Below, piece after piece: positions 11,314 to 21,149 of a stretch of 64,000 nucleotides of DNA. Origin of the DNA: Glandiceps talaboti (Eukaryota; Hemichordata; Enteropneusta; Spengelidae); NCBI RefSeq assembly GCF_964340395.1, contig NC_135556.1, forward strand, positions 15,957,600 to 16,021,599. Direction: 5' to 3'. The notes below the pieces were generated by a model. That model saw only the letters and a program-made list of their open reading frames with translations, did not search any database and had not been told where the DNA came from. The position numbers and the translations under genes are program-made. Every line of letters begins with the position of its first letter. Within the stretch, counting starts at the first letter, position 1.

Positions 11314-11513
11314 AAGAGATACCCCTCTGTAGTTCTCTGGGGGGTTCTTTGGACCCTTTTTATATAATGGAATAATAATTGCTTTGGTCCAATCACTGGG
11401 GAAAATACCGTTATCAAAAATCTTATATTAAACAAAACATACAAATAAGGAGTAAGAAAATATTTACTTGCTTTGAAAAATTCACCAAGTAGACTGTCTG
11501 CACCAGGTGACTT

Positions 11514-11640
11514 ACCACTTTTTATACTATTAATACTGGTTAAAATTTCATCTTGTGTAATTGGGGAATTTAGAATATCGAAGGTTAAGTCTACTACAGT
11601 ATCTGGTATAATGTGTTCAATAGTAGGCTCAATATATATT
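11514..11640. repeat. 127-bp duplication, resident copy
   Basis: Identical over 127 bp to 12027-12153, in the same orientation, 513 bp apart. This copy sits where the LINE protein order expects it, directly before the RT fingers. Confidence 0.9.
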
Positions 11641-12026
11641 AATTCGTCAGCCCTCATTTAAATTAACATGTTCATCTACTGTGAAAAGATTTCTAAAATA
11701 ATTAAACAACCAGTCATCTACATGTATAGAGGGAAAGGACCAACTGGTAGAAAGGGATAGTCTGTTGAGATTTGTCCAAAATAATTTAGAATTACCCAAA
11801 GAAAGAGATAATTTTAGTCTTTCATTTTCAAGAAATGCTCTCTTTTTGTCACGACACATTTTCTTAAAATCTTATTTTAACTGGTTATATTGCCCCAACA
11901 GCCACACATGTCCCTCATTCCGGAAACGTTTTAAACATTTATATCTTTGAGCTTTTAAAACTTTACACTCAGTATTGAACCACAATGGCTGTTTCTGTGG
12001 TTTCCTATTCAATGTAACATTTTTCA

Positions 12027-12153
12027 ACCACTTTTTATACTATTAATACTGGTTAAAATTTCATCTTGTGTAATTGGGGAATTTAGAATATCGAAGGTTA
12101 AGTCTACTACAGTATCTGGTATAATGTGTTCAATAGTAGGCTCAATATATATT
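12027..12153. repeat. 127-bp duplication, displaced copy
   Basis: An exact second copy of 11514-11640, placed between two LINE segments that should be nearly contiguous. As 127 is not a multiple of 3 it shifts the frame. Identity over the full length, in an otherwise decayed element, points to a recent rearrangement, a template switch during reverse transcription, or an assembly error. Confidence 0.9.
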
Positions 12154-12318
12154 GTATAGCAGCAGTGGACAGCAGCAGATTTACAAACTTTCTTAATTAT
12201 ATTAGTAAAATGCTCAATGTTATAATGACAATCCTCTACAATATGTTCTAAGTGTGATTTGTTCTCATCGGTTTCTATTGCATTGACAAAGTCCCAGTAT
12301 TTGTCTGGATTCCAACTA

Positions 12319-13318
12319 CCGGAGTTTTCCGAAAACAAGCCCATCCGAAAAGTTGCCCATGGGCGATCATTTGGCGGGTGGGCGTCTAATGGGTTTTTCA
12401 GATTCACTACGGCAAGAATTTTGCCTTGTTATATTGGTAACCTTAGTTTTTATTTAGTTTGAATGTTCCGTTGAAAAAACCCATAAACTTAGAGTGCCAA
12501 TAAAAAATGGATGTTTTTTACACGAGGAGAATGTTATCGTGAAGGTAGGTACATACACCTTTGTGCTGAGATCGATCAACAAGTCGGCAGATGACTCATG
12601 GAGACCCGCAGACGTCACTGTCAATGCGACACACTGGGTCTAAAAATAGGTCAGGGTAATTTGCATTGTGAGTGTGCACACAAAGTGAATTACATCGAGT
12701 AAGAGTTGAAGTAATGTGTAATGTCATGTATAAATGAGTTCATGGAGATTTAACGATCGGTACAAGGCTAATGTCAAGTTTATCCAGGGTGAACAAATCA
12801 TTTTGTGAACGGGTGGTCCCCGGACCAGTGATGAAAAAATGCAGTGGTCCTGCTAAAAAAATTAGTGGTCCCAAGTCCCGCTAATGTGAAACATTGAATC
12901 TTGCCTATGAATCTGTATTTTCAGACGTACACTATTTTTAGTTGAACAATATCCACTTTATAATAATAAATATAAAGTTGACATGCTTGGTTTCAGTCAA
13001 TTGATTATTCTATTCTATTTGTAATGGTTATTTTTGAGGCATCGACGCAACAATACAATCAATGCTGATAGAATGATAGCAAATAAAATGTTTCATTTGA
13101 TATATTTGAATTATTATAAAATGAAATTATTATTCTTGTCTTCCTAATTGTAGTGTCCCTAAACTGGTATGTCTCCATTAGTAATGATATAGCCACATGG
13201 CTGTTGAGTGTTGACTGCCAAATAATCGCCCTGAGCTTCTATTTAGTTCCTCTGTTGTGGTTCCGAATTTGCTGATTTTCCGAATAGTGGCCCAAGGCTA
13301 GTTTTCGGAAAACTCCGG
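12319..13318. mobile_element. 1,000-bp TIR element with TA target duplication
   Basis: Exact 18-bp terminal inverted repeats (CCGGAGTTTTCCGAAAAC) at both ends are flanked by TA at 12317-12318 and 13319-13320. Removing the element and one TA restores the LINE reading frame across the join (KRITKY into SWNPDKYWDF), which fixes the boundaries precisely. TA duplication is typical of Tc1/mariner-type and some other elements. No transposase remnant was recognised, so it is non-autonomous. Confidence 0.85.
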
Positions 13319-13357
13319 TATATTTTGTAATACGTTTAATTGGGGTACTTGCCTTTC

Positions 13358-13779
13358 CTAATAATCTTGTTCAGTTGTTGACATCGAGAAAATAAGAGGA
13401 AGGTGATCAGACTCGGTACGTATTGGTATAGAAAAATTAACACATTTATCAAAGAATGTTGACAACACTAAAACATAATCGACAACACTTGCACCAGTAC
13501 TTGTAATGCAAGTGAAGTCACCCCTGTTTGCATCTGTTCCAGCTCTACTATTTAACATAATGTAGATTAAACGACTGACATGGTGAAAGGAGAGAGCGAC
13601 CAAAGGTATTTACAGTTGTGTCTTGTGGAATGTAAAAAGAATCATCATACGCGAAACCCTCATCCACAATATGCTCTAAATTATCATCACTAATAAAGTC
13701 AGGTTCATCACCTGTACGTGCATTAAAGTCACCTGCAACAACAACATGTACATCAGGTAACTCGGATAAGGTGTCAAGT
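13358..13779 (-). pseudogene. LINE APE endonuclease fragment
   Basis: The minus strand encodes the GDFNART box at 13733-13711 (metal-binding Asp/Asn of the APE fold). Downstream, after a frameshift, are SVVDYVLV and the C-terminal SDHLPL box at 13411-13392 (catalytic Asp-His). The N-terminal part continues at 15605-15512 beyond the inserted element, with NNGIQLFE just before the break. Both invariant boxes are intact although the frame is not. Confidence 0.85.
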
Positions 13780-14276
13780 AATACGCCGTATTCCGGTTAT
13801 CGAAGAAGCCCCGAAAAGATAAAAGATATGATAGTTTGGCCACTAGGGGCGCTGTTTTAGAACCGGAAGTGAGGGCCAGAATTGTAGAGCATTATTGCAA
13901 AGCATAGAGTCTATAGGCATCGTAACCACTGACTAAAGATTTTCTGTCATTCCCCGTAACTTTACGCTATAATATTGCATTATCGCCCATCAAATAACGA
14001 AATAGCAAATTAACCTCTTGTTCTCCTAATATTTCGCGTAAGTTTGGCTCTGCAATTCGACCGTGAGGAAAACCCAAAAGTAGCAACATTTTGAAACGGG
14101 TAGTACACTGACATCTCACTCACGTTTTCAGTGTGACCTCGTCCATTTGCGTTACCGTTGGAGAAATTGTAGCGATTGCTTCCAGTCAAACATCGGAACG
14201 GAAAAAGGTACAAAAACAGAGGAAAGAATCCTCAAAATCACAATATACGCTACAGTTATTGCAGCTTGTATAAAAC

Positions 14277-14499
14277 CAATCTGATTAAAATCCGATGTAG
14301 ATGTCGGCTAATCGTTCATTGCTATTTTACTTTCGTTATTGTGCCTGAATTGACCTTCGTGGTACATGTTTGATCGCCTCATCTACCGATCAGGACAAAA
14401 ACGTAAACATGTACCACGAAGGTCAATTCAGGCAAAATAACGAAGGTAAAATAGCAATGAACGATCAGCCGACATCTACATCGGATTTTAATCAGATCG
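14277..14499. mobile_element. Foldback MITE, copy A, 9-bp target duplication
   Basis: Almost the whole 223 bp is an inverted repeat with arms of about 105 bp, ending CAATCTGATTAAAATCCGAT and its complement. Flanks are GTATAAAAC (14268-14276) and GTATAAGAC (14500-14508), 8 of 9 identical. Long arms with a 9-bp duplication fit the Mutator superfamily. Confidence 0.8.
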
Positions 14500-14805
14500 G
14501 TATAAGACATGGTATGAGGTTTTTTATACACTGATGGTCCTGAATGAAGAATAGCAAGCTAACCAAAGTGTGATAGTAAAGATGAGTATATCAATACAAA
14601 TATGTTTATGCCAACTTATACTAACCAGTACATGAAATGTTTTTTTCCGGACAAAGTTTTATGATTTCACCCGTGGTGCTACACCACTGTTCTAATAAAC
14701 AAGAAAGGCCTAAGTATGCGGCGACATCAGTTACAATATAAACATGTGGCTTGGTAATTGTCGACCGAACTCTCAATATTGCAATGACTGTAGCTGGAAG
14801 CTGTT

Positions 14806-15047
14806 CAATCTGATTAAAATCCGATGTAGATGTCGGCTAATCGTTCATTGCTATTTTACCTTCGTTATTTTGCCTGATATTATTTTTCTTGGTACATGTT
14901 TAAATTTTTTAGCCTGATCGTAGAGGAGGCGATCAGGCAAGCTAAAAAATGTAAACATGTACCAAGAAGGTCAATTCAGGCAAAATAACGAAGGTAAAAT
15001 AGCAATGAACGATCAGCCAACATCTACATCGGATTTTAATCAGATTG
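14806..15047. mobile_element. Foldback MITE, copy B, 9-bp target duplication
   Basis: A sister of copy A, 242 bp, with the same terminal CAATCTGATTAAAATCCGAT. Flanks are exact 9-bp copies GAAGCTGTT (14797-14805, 15048-15056). It is inserted at the end of the decayed gene fragment of the host element, so it arrived after that element. Confidence 0.85.
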
Positions 15048-15411
15048 GAAGCTGTTGTCAGATTTGTAATTTTCTAATCGTTCTTTTGTCAAGCAACAGA
15101 CACCAGTAAGGTAAAGAAATATGTTTATCATGTCTACATCGGGTATATTTCGAAGGTCCTCCGTCCAACTTTCAATGTTTCCGCTGTCGATTAGTTCTAT
15201 CTTTTGATGCTTGACATCCACTATTCGTCTCCTCTTTCGTTTTCTCAGAAAATTATCATTTTCTAGTGTTTCAAGACCAAGGTTGACAGCATTTCTGGCG
15301 ATATCTAGTAGATTTAGAAGTAGTAATTTTCCACTCTTTTATGAATGCACGGAGTTCTTTTACGCCCATTTTGTTGACAGCTTCATACATCGCCATACTA
15401 TTAGATGCCAT
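15048..15411 (-). pseudogene. N-terminal fragment with SAP-like motif, inside TIR element
   Basis: From an ATG at 15411 the minus strand reads MYEAVNKMGVKELRAFIKEW and, after a one-base-type frameshift near 15300, IARNAVNLGLE, a basic RKRKRRR patch, and then NIESWTEDLRNIPDVDMINIF and RLENYKS. The first part resembles a SAP-like DNA-binding helix pair (KELRxFIKEW). The W-x-x-D-L-x-x-hPDV ... YKS order recalls the N-terminal part of large invertebrate proteins linked to SWIM zinc-finger or YqaJ-type exonuclease domains. Those downstream domains are not present. This may be the relict protein of the autonomous parent or a captured host exon. Confidence 0.5.
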
Positions 15412-15670
15412 GACGAAAATTCTGGCCCTCACTTTGTCAGATATGGTGCGCCCTCTCGCGATACTTTCCTGCGAAACAACCGGAAGTTCGATAACCGGAA
15501 TACGCCGTATTGACCTTCAAATAGCTGTATGCCATTGTTTGAGAACTGACCTTCATTATTATTATTATATTGGTGAATACACATTATTATCTGACTTACT
15601 GGTACTACCTGAGTCAGTAAAAAAAACCACCCAAAACCCCCCCAAAAAACAAAAAACAAAAAAACATTAC

Positions 15671-15781
15671 CTTTCACAGTGATCTGATTCTACCATCCCA
15701 TATACTTTTATTTCATCACATATATGTAAAGCTAAAACCATGGTGAACCAGCCAGTTGACAGCCAGGATCCAGAATCATTT
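15671..15781 (-). CDS. ST6GalNAc-type sialyltransferase, exon 3 (sialylmotif S)
   Basis: A 111-bp minus-strand exon between an excellent acceptor (TTGTATTTTACAG) and a donor (AAG then GTAATG). It encodes NDSGSWLSTGWFTMVLALHI followed by CDEIKVYGMV. This is sialylmotif S of family GT29, with the conserved Ser/Thr-Gly and the Cys (about residue 298 of the partial protein) that pairs with a motif-L Cys in known enzymes. Its first base completes the split codon left by exon 2 (AG plus A, Arg). Motif III and the VS motif should lie on one or more later exons, which were not found down to position 1. A LINE starts about 65 bp downstream in the next intron. Confidence 0.9.
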
Positions 15782-15914
15782 CTGTAAAATACAACAAAGG
15801 CAATAAAATGGGTATAAAGGTGTGGCTAATTTTTTCCCTTTCACCAATCTACATCACACGACTTCCTTAAATATAAGACAAATAACCCTTATTCAAATTT
15901 ACCATGAACAGACA

Positions 15915-16115
15915 TACTGGAGTAGGGAATTCTGGGATTGTAGCCCACCTAATTATGCTGATGTCATCAGTGCCCCTAGCCACCAGTCTGTCTACTGTTT
16001 CTACATATTTGACCTGTAAGGTAGAAACAATAGATACAGACGGTGATGCTCTTGATGGTGTCACATCAGCATAGGTAATATTTGGGCTCCAATCCCAGAA
16101 TTCCTTGCCCCAGTG
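15915..16115. mobile_element. Imperfect foldback element, about 200 bp
   Basis: Arms of about 95-100 bp are imperfect inverted repeats: ACTGGAGTAGGGAATTCTGG on the left matches CCAGAATTCCTTGCCCCAGT on the right, and ATGCTGATGT matches ACATCAGCAT. No clear target duplication is visible. It lies in the sialyltransferase intron between exons 2 and 3. Confidence 0.7.
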
Positions 16116-18176
16116 TAGAGACATCAGCTCATGGCTAATATGAATAATGTTATTTTTTGTTATTTTTAGAGAAGTTGTGTGATGTAGAGTGGTGAATGTG
16201 ACTTTTCATAGACATGATGATTAAGTAGAGCTGCTAGGACTACAGCAGCCTCATCTTTGTTCCCTTTTATTAACAAAATATATCATATCAATCGAAAAGT
16301 ACTTTTTTTAAAAACAAATGCACTCTTTCTGTGTTTGGTTAATACATGTACATGCCACAAAGAGAGAATGTGTAAATAGTTTTAAATACCCAAGTACTTC
16401 ATACAACAAAGAGAACATATCAAGATTTTTAAATATACATGTACAAAGGGGCGACAGTGCACTGTATTGTTCAAAATGATGTCAGAAATTTAAATACATA
16501 ATACAATATCGAGACATACATGTATTTTACACTGGTAGTACATGTAGATCATATCATGTCATCTCTTGTCTGTGCACTGGTATAAATTTTACATAGCCAT
16601 GGATATCATGCATGTATATACATGTATGTTTATGATGTACAATATATATGTTATTCAAATACACTACATGCATCATGTATTGCTCTAGTTCCCTTTTCAA
16701 CATCTGTGCAAAAGAGCCTGAAGTAAAATGTCCACTTTCTTGGCAATCTCTCTTATACAGGAAAGTCGGTTTCCATTGATATGCTTTAAGTATACTGTGC
16801 ACATATTATTACCAATTTCTTTAAAATCCAACTTGCTGGCAGACATGCTTAAAAATTGTTGATATAGATGTATTGTACACTTTGAAACAGGTTAATACCT
16901 TCAAAGGGATTTGTAAATATTTAAATTTATCTTATATGTTAATATTTACAAGTTCTATTTATAACATAATATACCTAAGTGTATTTTAACCTCACCTAAG
17001 TGTATTTTAACCTACAGTACTTCAAATACTAGTGTGTCCACAACTTACAATATCCAACATTCAAAAGAGATCAGTATTTCAAAAATATTTTCTGATAAGT
17101 ATAAAATGTTTAGATTTAGTCTTTTTGGGAAGAGATGTAATTTCCTTTTCCATTTCTCAAAAGGTACATGTATGATGAATATCTGTGAAAGGCTTTATTT
17201 ACCAGTGGGTGGAATAAGAATTAAGTACACAGTCGAAATTTGGCAGTCTAGTTTGATTAACAATTAAATTTTGTTCTGTAGCAGGGAATATGTCTTACAA
17301 AGAGAGTTCATTCTTGGAAATGATGTATGCACTACATATACTGGTGCAGTTTAAGGAGTGTGTCTTGAATAAACATATAAATGTAACTCATTACAAACTA
17401 CATATTACAGATCTTGAAAAATCATTAGTGTCATAAAACTTTATTAAATTTAATTACTGATAAATTAATCACCTAAATGTGTATATCACGTATATAGTTG
17501 CTGTAAGAGTTTTACCGTGAGCATATTGAGGTAGTACACCTTGTCAAGATACTTTGAATTTTCCCTTCACATACATGTAACATACATGTATATTGCTTTG
17601 ATGATTTGAAATCTATAAAATTTGAAGATAAATCTCTAAATTTAAATGTGTTGGTTCACATAGCTATTTCTGGGAAGCAAAATTCATACTGAGCTTGAGT
17701 AACATTTAGCATTCTGACAGCTTCTCAACCGATGATTTGAAATTTGTAAATTTTGAATAATCATCTGTTATTAAAAGAAATTATTTAATGTGTGGCTTCC
17801 AATTAATGGTTTAACCGTTCTTGCAACAATTCAATGAATAGTATACAATGTACAATACATGTATATGCACATAAAAATGTATTGAAAAAGTTGAATCTAA
17901 TTTGTATACATCAGAGTAGGATAGAGACGGGAGTCAAATACTGATTCAGAAACAACCTACATGTATGAGGCTATCCAATGTCAAAATACATGGAGGGTGT
18001 CCATGACAAAAATCATCGCTAGATTCAAGCTAATTTGAAAGAAAGATGAATTCTAAGAAAATGTAGGCCAAACATGTACTGGAGTGTGTGTGTATGCATA
18101 GCAGTAGTACTACAAGTAGGAATGCCCTTAGTGATATTTTGCTTTGTGTTCATTTTAATGCAGTATACCTGTGAAT
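16116..18176 (-). other. Sialyltransferase intron, no exon seen
   Basis: AT-rich DNA with many ACATGTA motifs and a small duplication (CACCTAAGTGTATTTTAACC, near 16975-17010). The modest ORFs on both strands show no family features. Exons 2 and 3 join in perfect phase, so no missing exon is needed here. Confidence 0.5.
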
Positions 18177-20139
18177 GCCTCCCGTAAGGGAATCACTAAT
18201 TATGCAAATAAGTCAATAAACAAAAAAAACTATGGTAACAGGCTTTGTTTTTTGGACAAACGAAATTTGAAGCTTGCATTTTTAAGATACAACCTAGTTA
18301 CCTAAAATCATTAATTATGCAAATTTTTCATTAAAACTAAGCTATATAAAATATTTTATAGGACATATCCGCTTTGTTATGGTTAACGTACATGTGTATG
18401 TACTAAATTGTATTGAAATTGAAGTATGCAGTCTTAAGGTACACAGGGAAGAACCGCTGGCCGACCGCTGCCGATTGCAGGCCCTTAGATCTGTAACAAA
18501 AAAAACATTGTTGACTTCACATGCCACTCATATGGAAATTTGCCGTTTAATTTTCATGAAACTTCGAATACAGACTTAAAAATACCTAGTGAATCGATGT
18601 ATGAAAAAATAATTGCTTGGTAGAAGAGATTTTCTTTACAAAAACGTCAAATTTGGTCAAGATTTTGGGAAAAAATCGGTGAAAATTTCGGCGAGCGTTT
18701 CCTGTAAATGTATTTGCCGTACACCCTGAACTATGACCTAGACACATTCAAAACAACATACTCAATCGATGTTTTATAGAATATAGGTGAATTTCCAATT
18801 AATTCTAAGTATAAACTATGAAAATGGTGCATTTTTGAGTCCAAACGATGTCATTTTCAAGACCCAGGCGAAATCACTTAAATCTGTAACAAGTGATCCG
18901 ATTGAAAAGCGAGTGCCAAACATCGATAGGTCAGAGTCTGAAGACTTACCATAGAACTACGTTATCATCCGGGTACTTCCCGCTAACACGCAAAGTTGGG
19001 TCAAAGGATTAGTCCGAACGTGAAAAAATCTTGCCGAGCGAAGCCGAAGATGACGTTTTAATAAATATTCATGAGATGTTACGGGTGGCGCCATGATAAT
19101 GGAGTGGAATGCGGAAGTAGGTCTGTGCATAACGGATCGCCCGATAGTGCATTGGTTGTGACATCGCGGGAATTTTGAAACATTAGTGCAGTAAATAAGA
19201 ATTATTTTTTGTCAGGAATGACAATTCTTGAGTATATTTTGGTAAAGGAGCATGAACATTGGACTATCTGTTCCTCGTCTTTGACTGGCCGTGGTGGGAC
19301 ATGAGCATGGACAATTTGACATGCAAATAAAGTTCAAAGTCCAAAACACTTCGCGCTGTGTCGGATTACATCGTAAATAGTCAAGGCGATTCTTCCCCGT
19401 GTACCTTAAGATATAGCCTAATTACCGAAAATCATTAATTATGCAAATTATTCATTAACACTGTAAGGTACATCAACTAACTTTATAGGACATACACAAT
19501 TTGTTATGGTTAATGTATTGAAATTGAAGCATGCAGTCGTAAGATATAGTCTAATTACCAAGAATCATTAATTATGCAAATTATTCATTAACACTGAAAG
19601 GTACACCAACAAGCTTTACAGGACATATGCGATTGTTATGGTTAACGTGTGTACTGAATTATATTGGAATTGAAGTATGTATTCTTAAGATATAGCCTAA
19701 TTACCGAAAATCATTAATTATGCAAATAATTCATTACACTGTCAGTGCATCAACAAACTTGATAGGACATATGTGTTTTCTTATGGTTAACGTATGTACT
19801 AAATTATGTTGAATTTGAAGTATGTATTCTTAAGATATAGCCTAATTAACAGAAATAATTAATTATGCAAATTATTCATTAACGCTGTAAGATACATCAA
19901 CGAATTTTATAGGACAAATGTATGTTATTATGTTTAACGAATATACTAAATTATATTGAAATTGAAGTATGCAGTCTTAAGATATTGCGTAATTAGTTGA
20001 TTTCATTAATATGCAAATTTCTCTAATTAAACATTAACAGATCTGGCTCAAAACTTAATCAGGTCTAGCTATTACCCTAAAGATTATATATCCCAAATTT
20101 CATTACAATTGAGCCAGCCGATTTTTAGAAAATGATGAC

Positions 20140-20178
<39 letters not shown>

Positions 20179-20215
20179 TTCCCCTTTTAATACCTCCTGT
20201 ACCCTTACGGGAGGT
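18177..20215 (+). mobile_element. Octamer-bearing element with internal 147-bp tandem repeats
   Basis: The element begins GCCTCCCGTAAGGG and ends CCCTTACGGGAGGT, an inverted pair. Between them are about seven diverged units of about 146 bp (unit marks TAAGATATAGCCTAATTAC at 19408, 19540, 19685, 19831; weaker at 19978). Most carry TTAATTATGCAAATTATTCA. The tail includes a (CAGA)n tract at about 20140-20175 and a stem-loop around CCTCC...GGGAGG. A second element is nested at 18438-19405. Terminal pairing plus internal tandem units fits a non-autonomous DNA element; the class is not certain. Confidence 0.7.
18438..19405. mobile_element. 968-bp TIR element with TTAA target duplication
   Basis: Ends GGTACACAGGGAAGAA and TTCTTCCCCGTGTACC are near-perfect inverted repeats, flanked by TTAA at 18434-18437 and 19406-19409. 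Excising it rejoins the 147-bp unit of the host repeat (CTTAAGATATAGCC). TTAA duplication is the mark of piggyBac- and Kolobok-type transposases. No coding remnant was recognised inside. Confidence 0.85.
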
Positions 20216-20362
20216 AAAAATGGAGAAGATTTCGAGTTTTGCGGAGTATGTTTTCATAGTGTACTGTATGATCACATACTACATATATATCAGAATAAAC
20301 TGATTGATACAGGTATGAGATTTGAGTGAGATGAAATTGTGAAACATGCATATAATACTTAC

Positions 20363-20766
20363 CTGTCTTTTCCAGTTTCTTTCTGAAAGAGTTCATCAGT
20401 GAATTCCATTTGTTTCTTTGTTGCATAATAAAACTCTGTGTTTGGATAATGTGAACTTAAATTTACATATGACTTGAAAATGTTTGGAAATATTTTGGGT
20501 GCGTAAGATGACCAAAGTACTGTCTTTTCTGGATAGCTCGGCTTTCCAAATATATCCTTCTTTGTTAATCCTCGTGATTGTATGACAATGAATGATACCA
20601 TTCGTAAGGTTGTTCTGCTACCAACATCTTTTTCATATCCTTCAACATGAGCAGCGTTCATACGTATAACACAAGTTGCGTTGTCTATTTCTGCACCTGC
20701 TCCAGTGCCAAGTAATTGACCCGATGTTGAAACAAGTGCACAGTCACTGCAACGTAAATTAAATTT
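20363..20766 (-). CDS. ST6GalNAc-type sialyltransferase, exon 2 (sialylmotif L)
   Basis: A 404-bp minus-strand exon with a strong acceptor (CTTTGTCTTTATAG) and a perfect donor (ACAG then GTAAGT). It starts on a codon boundary and covers residues 143-276 plus two bases. Residues 148 onward (CSDCALVSTSGQLLGTGAG, then AEIDNATCVIRMN and DVGSRTTLRMVS) form sialylmotif L, the CMP-sialic-acid-binding region of GT29 enzymes. The distal FQKETGKDR run joining to SGSWLSTGW in exon 3 is characteristic of the ST6GALNAC3-6-like subgroup, which adds alpha-2,6 sialic acid to GalNAc in the Golgi. NAT and NLS are potential N-glycosylation sites. The coding region extends well upstream of the first in-exon ATG at 20661. 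Confidence 0.92.
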
Positions 20767-21149
20767 CTATAAAGACAAAGAAAAAACATGAACATTAGAT
20801 GATAAATTGTAAATATATTTCAGTTTTACCATTATTGAAAATGTACACAAACTTGAGCCCCCAATCACTGTATAGTAAATTTCATTCCATTGCCAAGAAA
20901 CAGCAAATCGGAACCTGCTTCACCTTCATTGTCCTAGCAGTGTTCCAGCATTGCCTCATGGGAATGGGTAGACATGGACATGTATTCAATGATAATTAAC
21001 ATTCATGAATATTTACCTCAAGGTGTAAGCACTTGGGAGTCATGAATATTTATTGTTCATCTAATACATGCATAGTAAATGTATGTGTGCTAACCTCCAT
21101 GAGACAAAGTTGGATCACTGCCAAGCACAGAACCAGATTTAAACTGAAT
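20767..21149 (-). other. Sialyltransferase intron 1, proximal part
   Basis: Intronic DNA between exon 2 and the next octamer-bearing repeat. Nothing recognisable. Confidence 0.5.

Larger units (their letters stand above)
11314..12316 (-). pseudogene. LINE linker between endonuclease and RT
   Basis: In frame-shifted pieces this reads SWNPDKYWDFVNAIE (from 12316), then, after an inserted duplicate, PLWFNTECKVLKAQRYK and KKRAFLENERLKL, NSKLFWTNLNRLS, and finally SIKSGKSPGADSLLGEFFK at the start of the RT. The order WxP...WF...C...KK...FW...GPD-like is the usual one for APE-type LINEs. The first residues of the long minus frame starting at 12407 belong to the inserted transposon, not to the LINE. 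Confidence 0.75.
13793..15498. mobile_element. 1.7-kb TIR element carrying a captured or relict gene
   Basis: Termini are CCGGTTATCGAA and its complement, with a second inverted motif AGTGAGGGCCAGAATT about 65-75 bp inside each end. The flanks are direct 13-bp copies of AATACGCCGTATT (13780-13792, 15499-15511). Removing the element and one copy rejoins the LINE endonuclease. Because the 13-mer is nearly palindromic, the true target duplication could be shorter. The interior holds a decayed minus-strand gene start (15411-15048) and two MITEs (14277-14499, 14806-15047). The superfamily is undetermined. Confidence 0.8.
9475..15605 (-). mobile_element. Minus-strand LINE, interrupted and decayed
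   Basis: A non-LTR retrotransposon in the minus direction: APE endonuclease pieces (15605-15512 and 13779-13358), a linker, reverse transcriptase (about 11657-10569), and a C-terminal region with a CDSDEIEDKYHFLLKC Cys/His motif (near 9785-9835). The short 3' UTR carries a minus-strand AATAAA near 9502. Frameshifts and stops are scattered throughout. Two DNA elements (13793-15498 and 12319-13318) and a 127-bp internal duplication interrupt it. Without these it would be about 3.3 kb and 5'-truncated. It lies in the sialyltransferase intron after exon 3, in the same orientation as the gene. I did not assign a clade beyond the APE-type (jockey/CR1/I-like) group. Confidence 0.85.

Noticed and set aside
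14010-14213. THAP-domain or transposase N-terminus on the minus strand
   Set aside because: The Cys and His spacing of a THAP zinc finger is absent and the frame is short.
15915-16115. ZNF143/STAF-type binding site (CTACAATCCCAGAATTCC)
   Set aside because: It lacks one base of the consensus spacing and lies inside a foldback element far from any start site.
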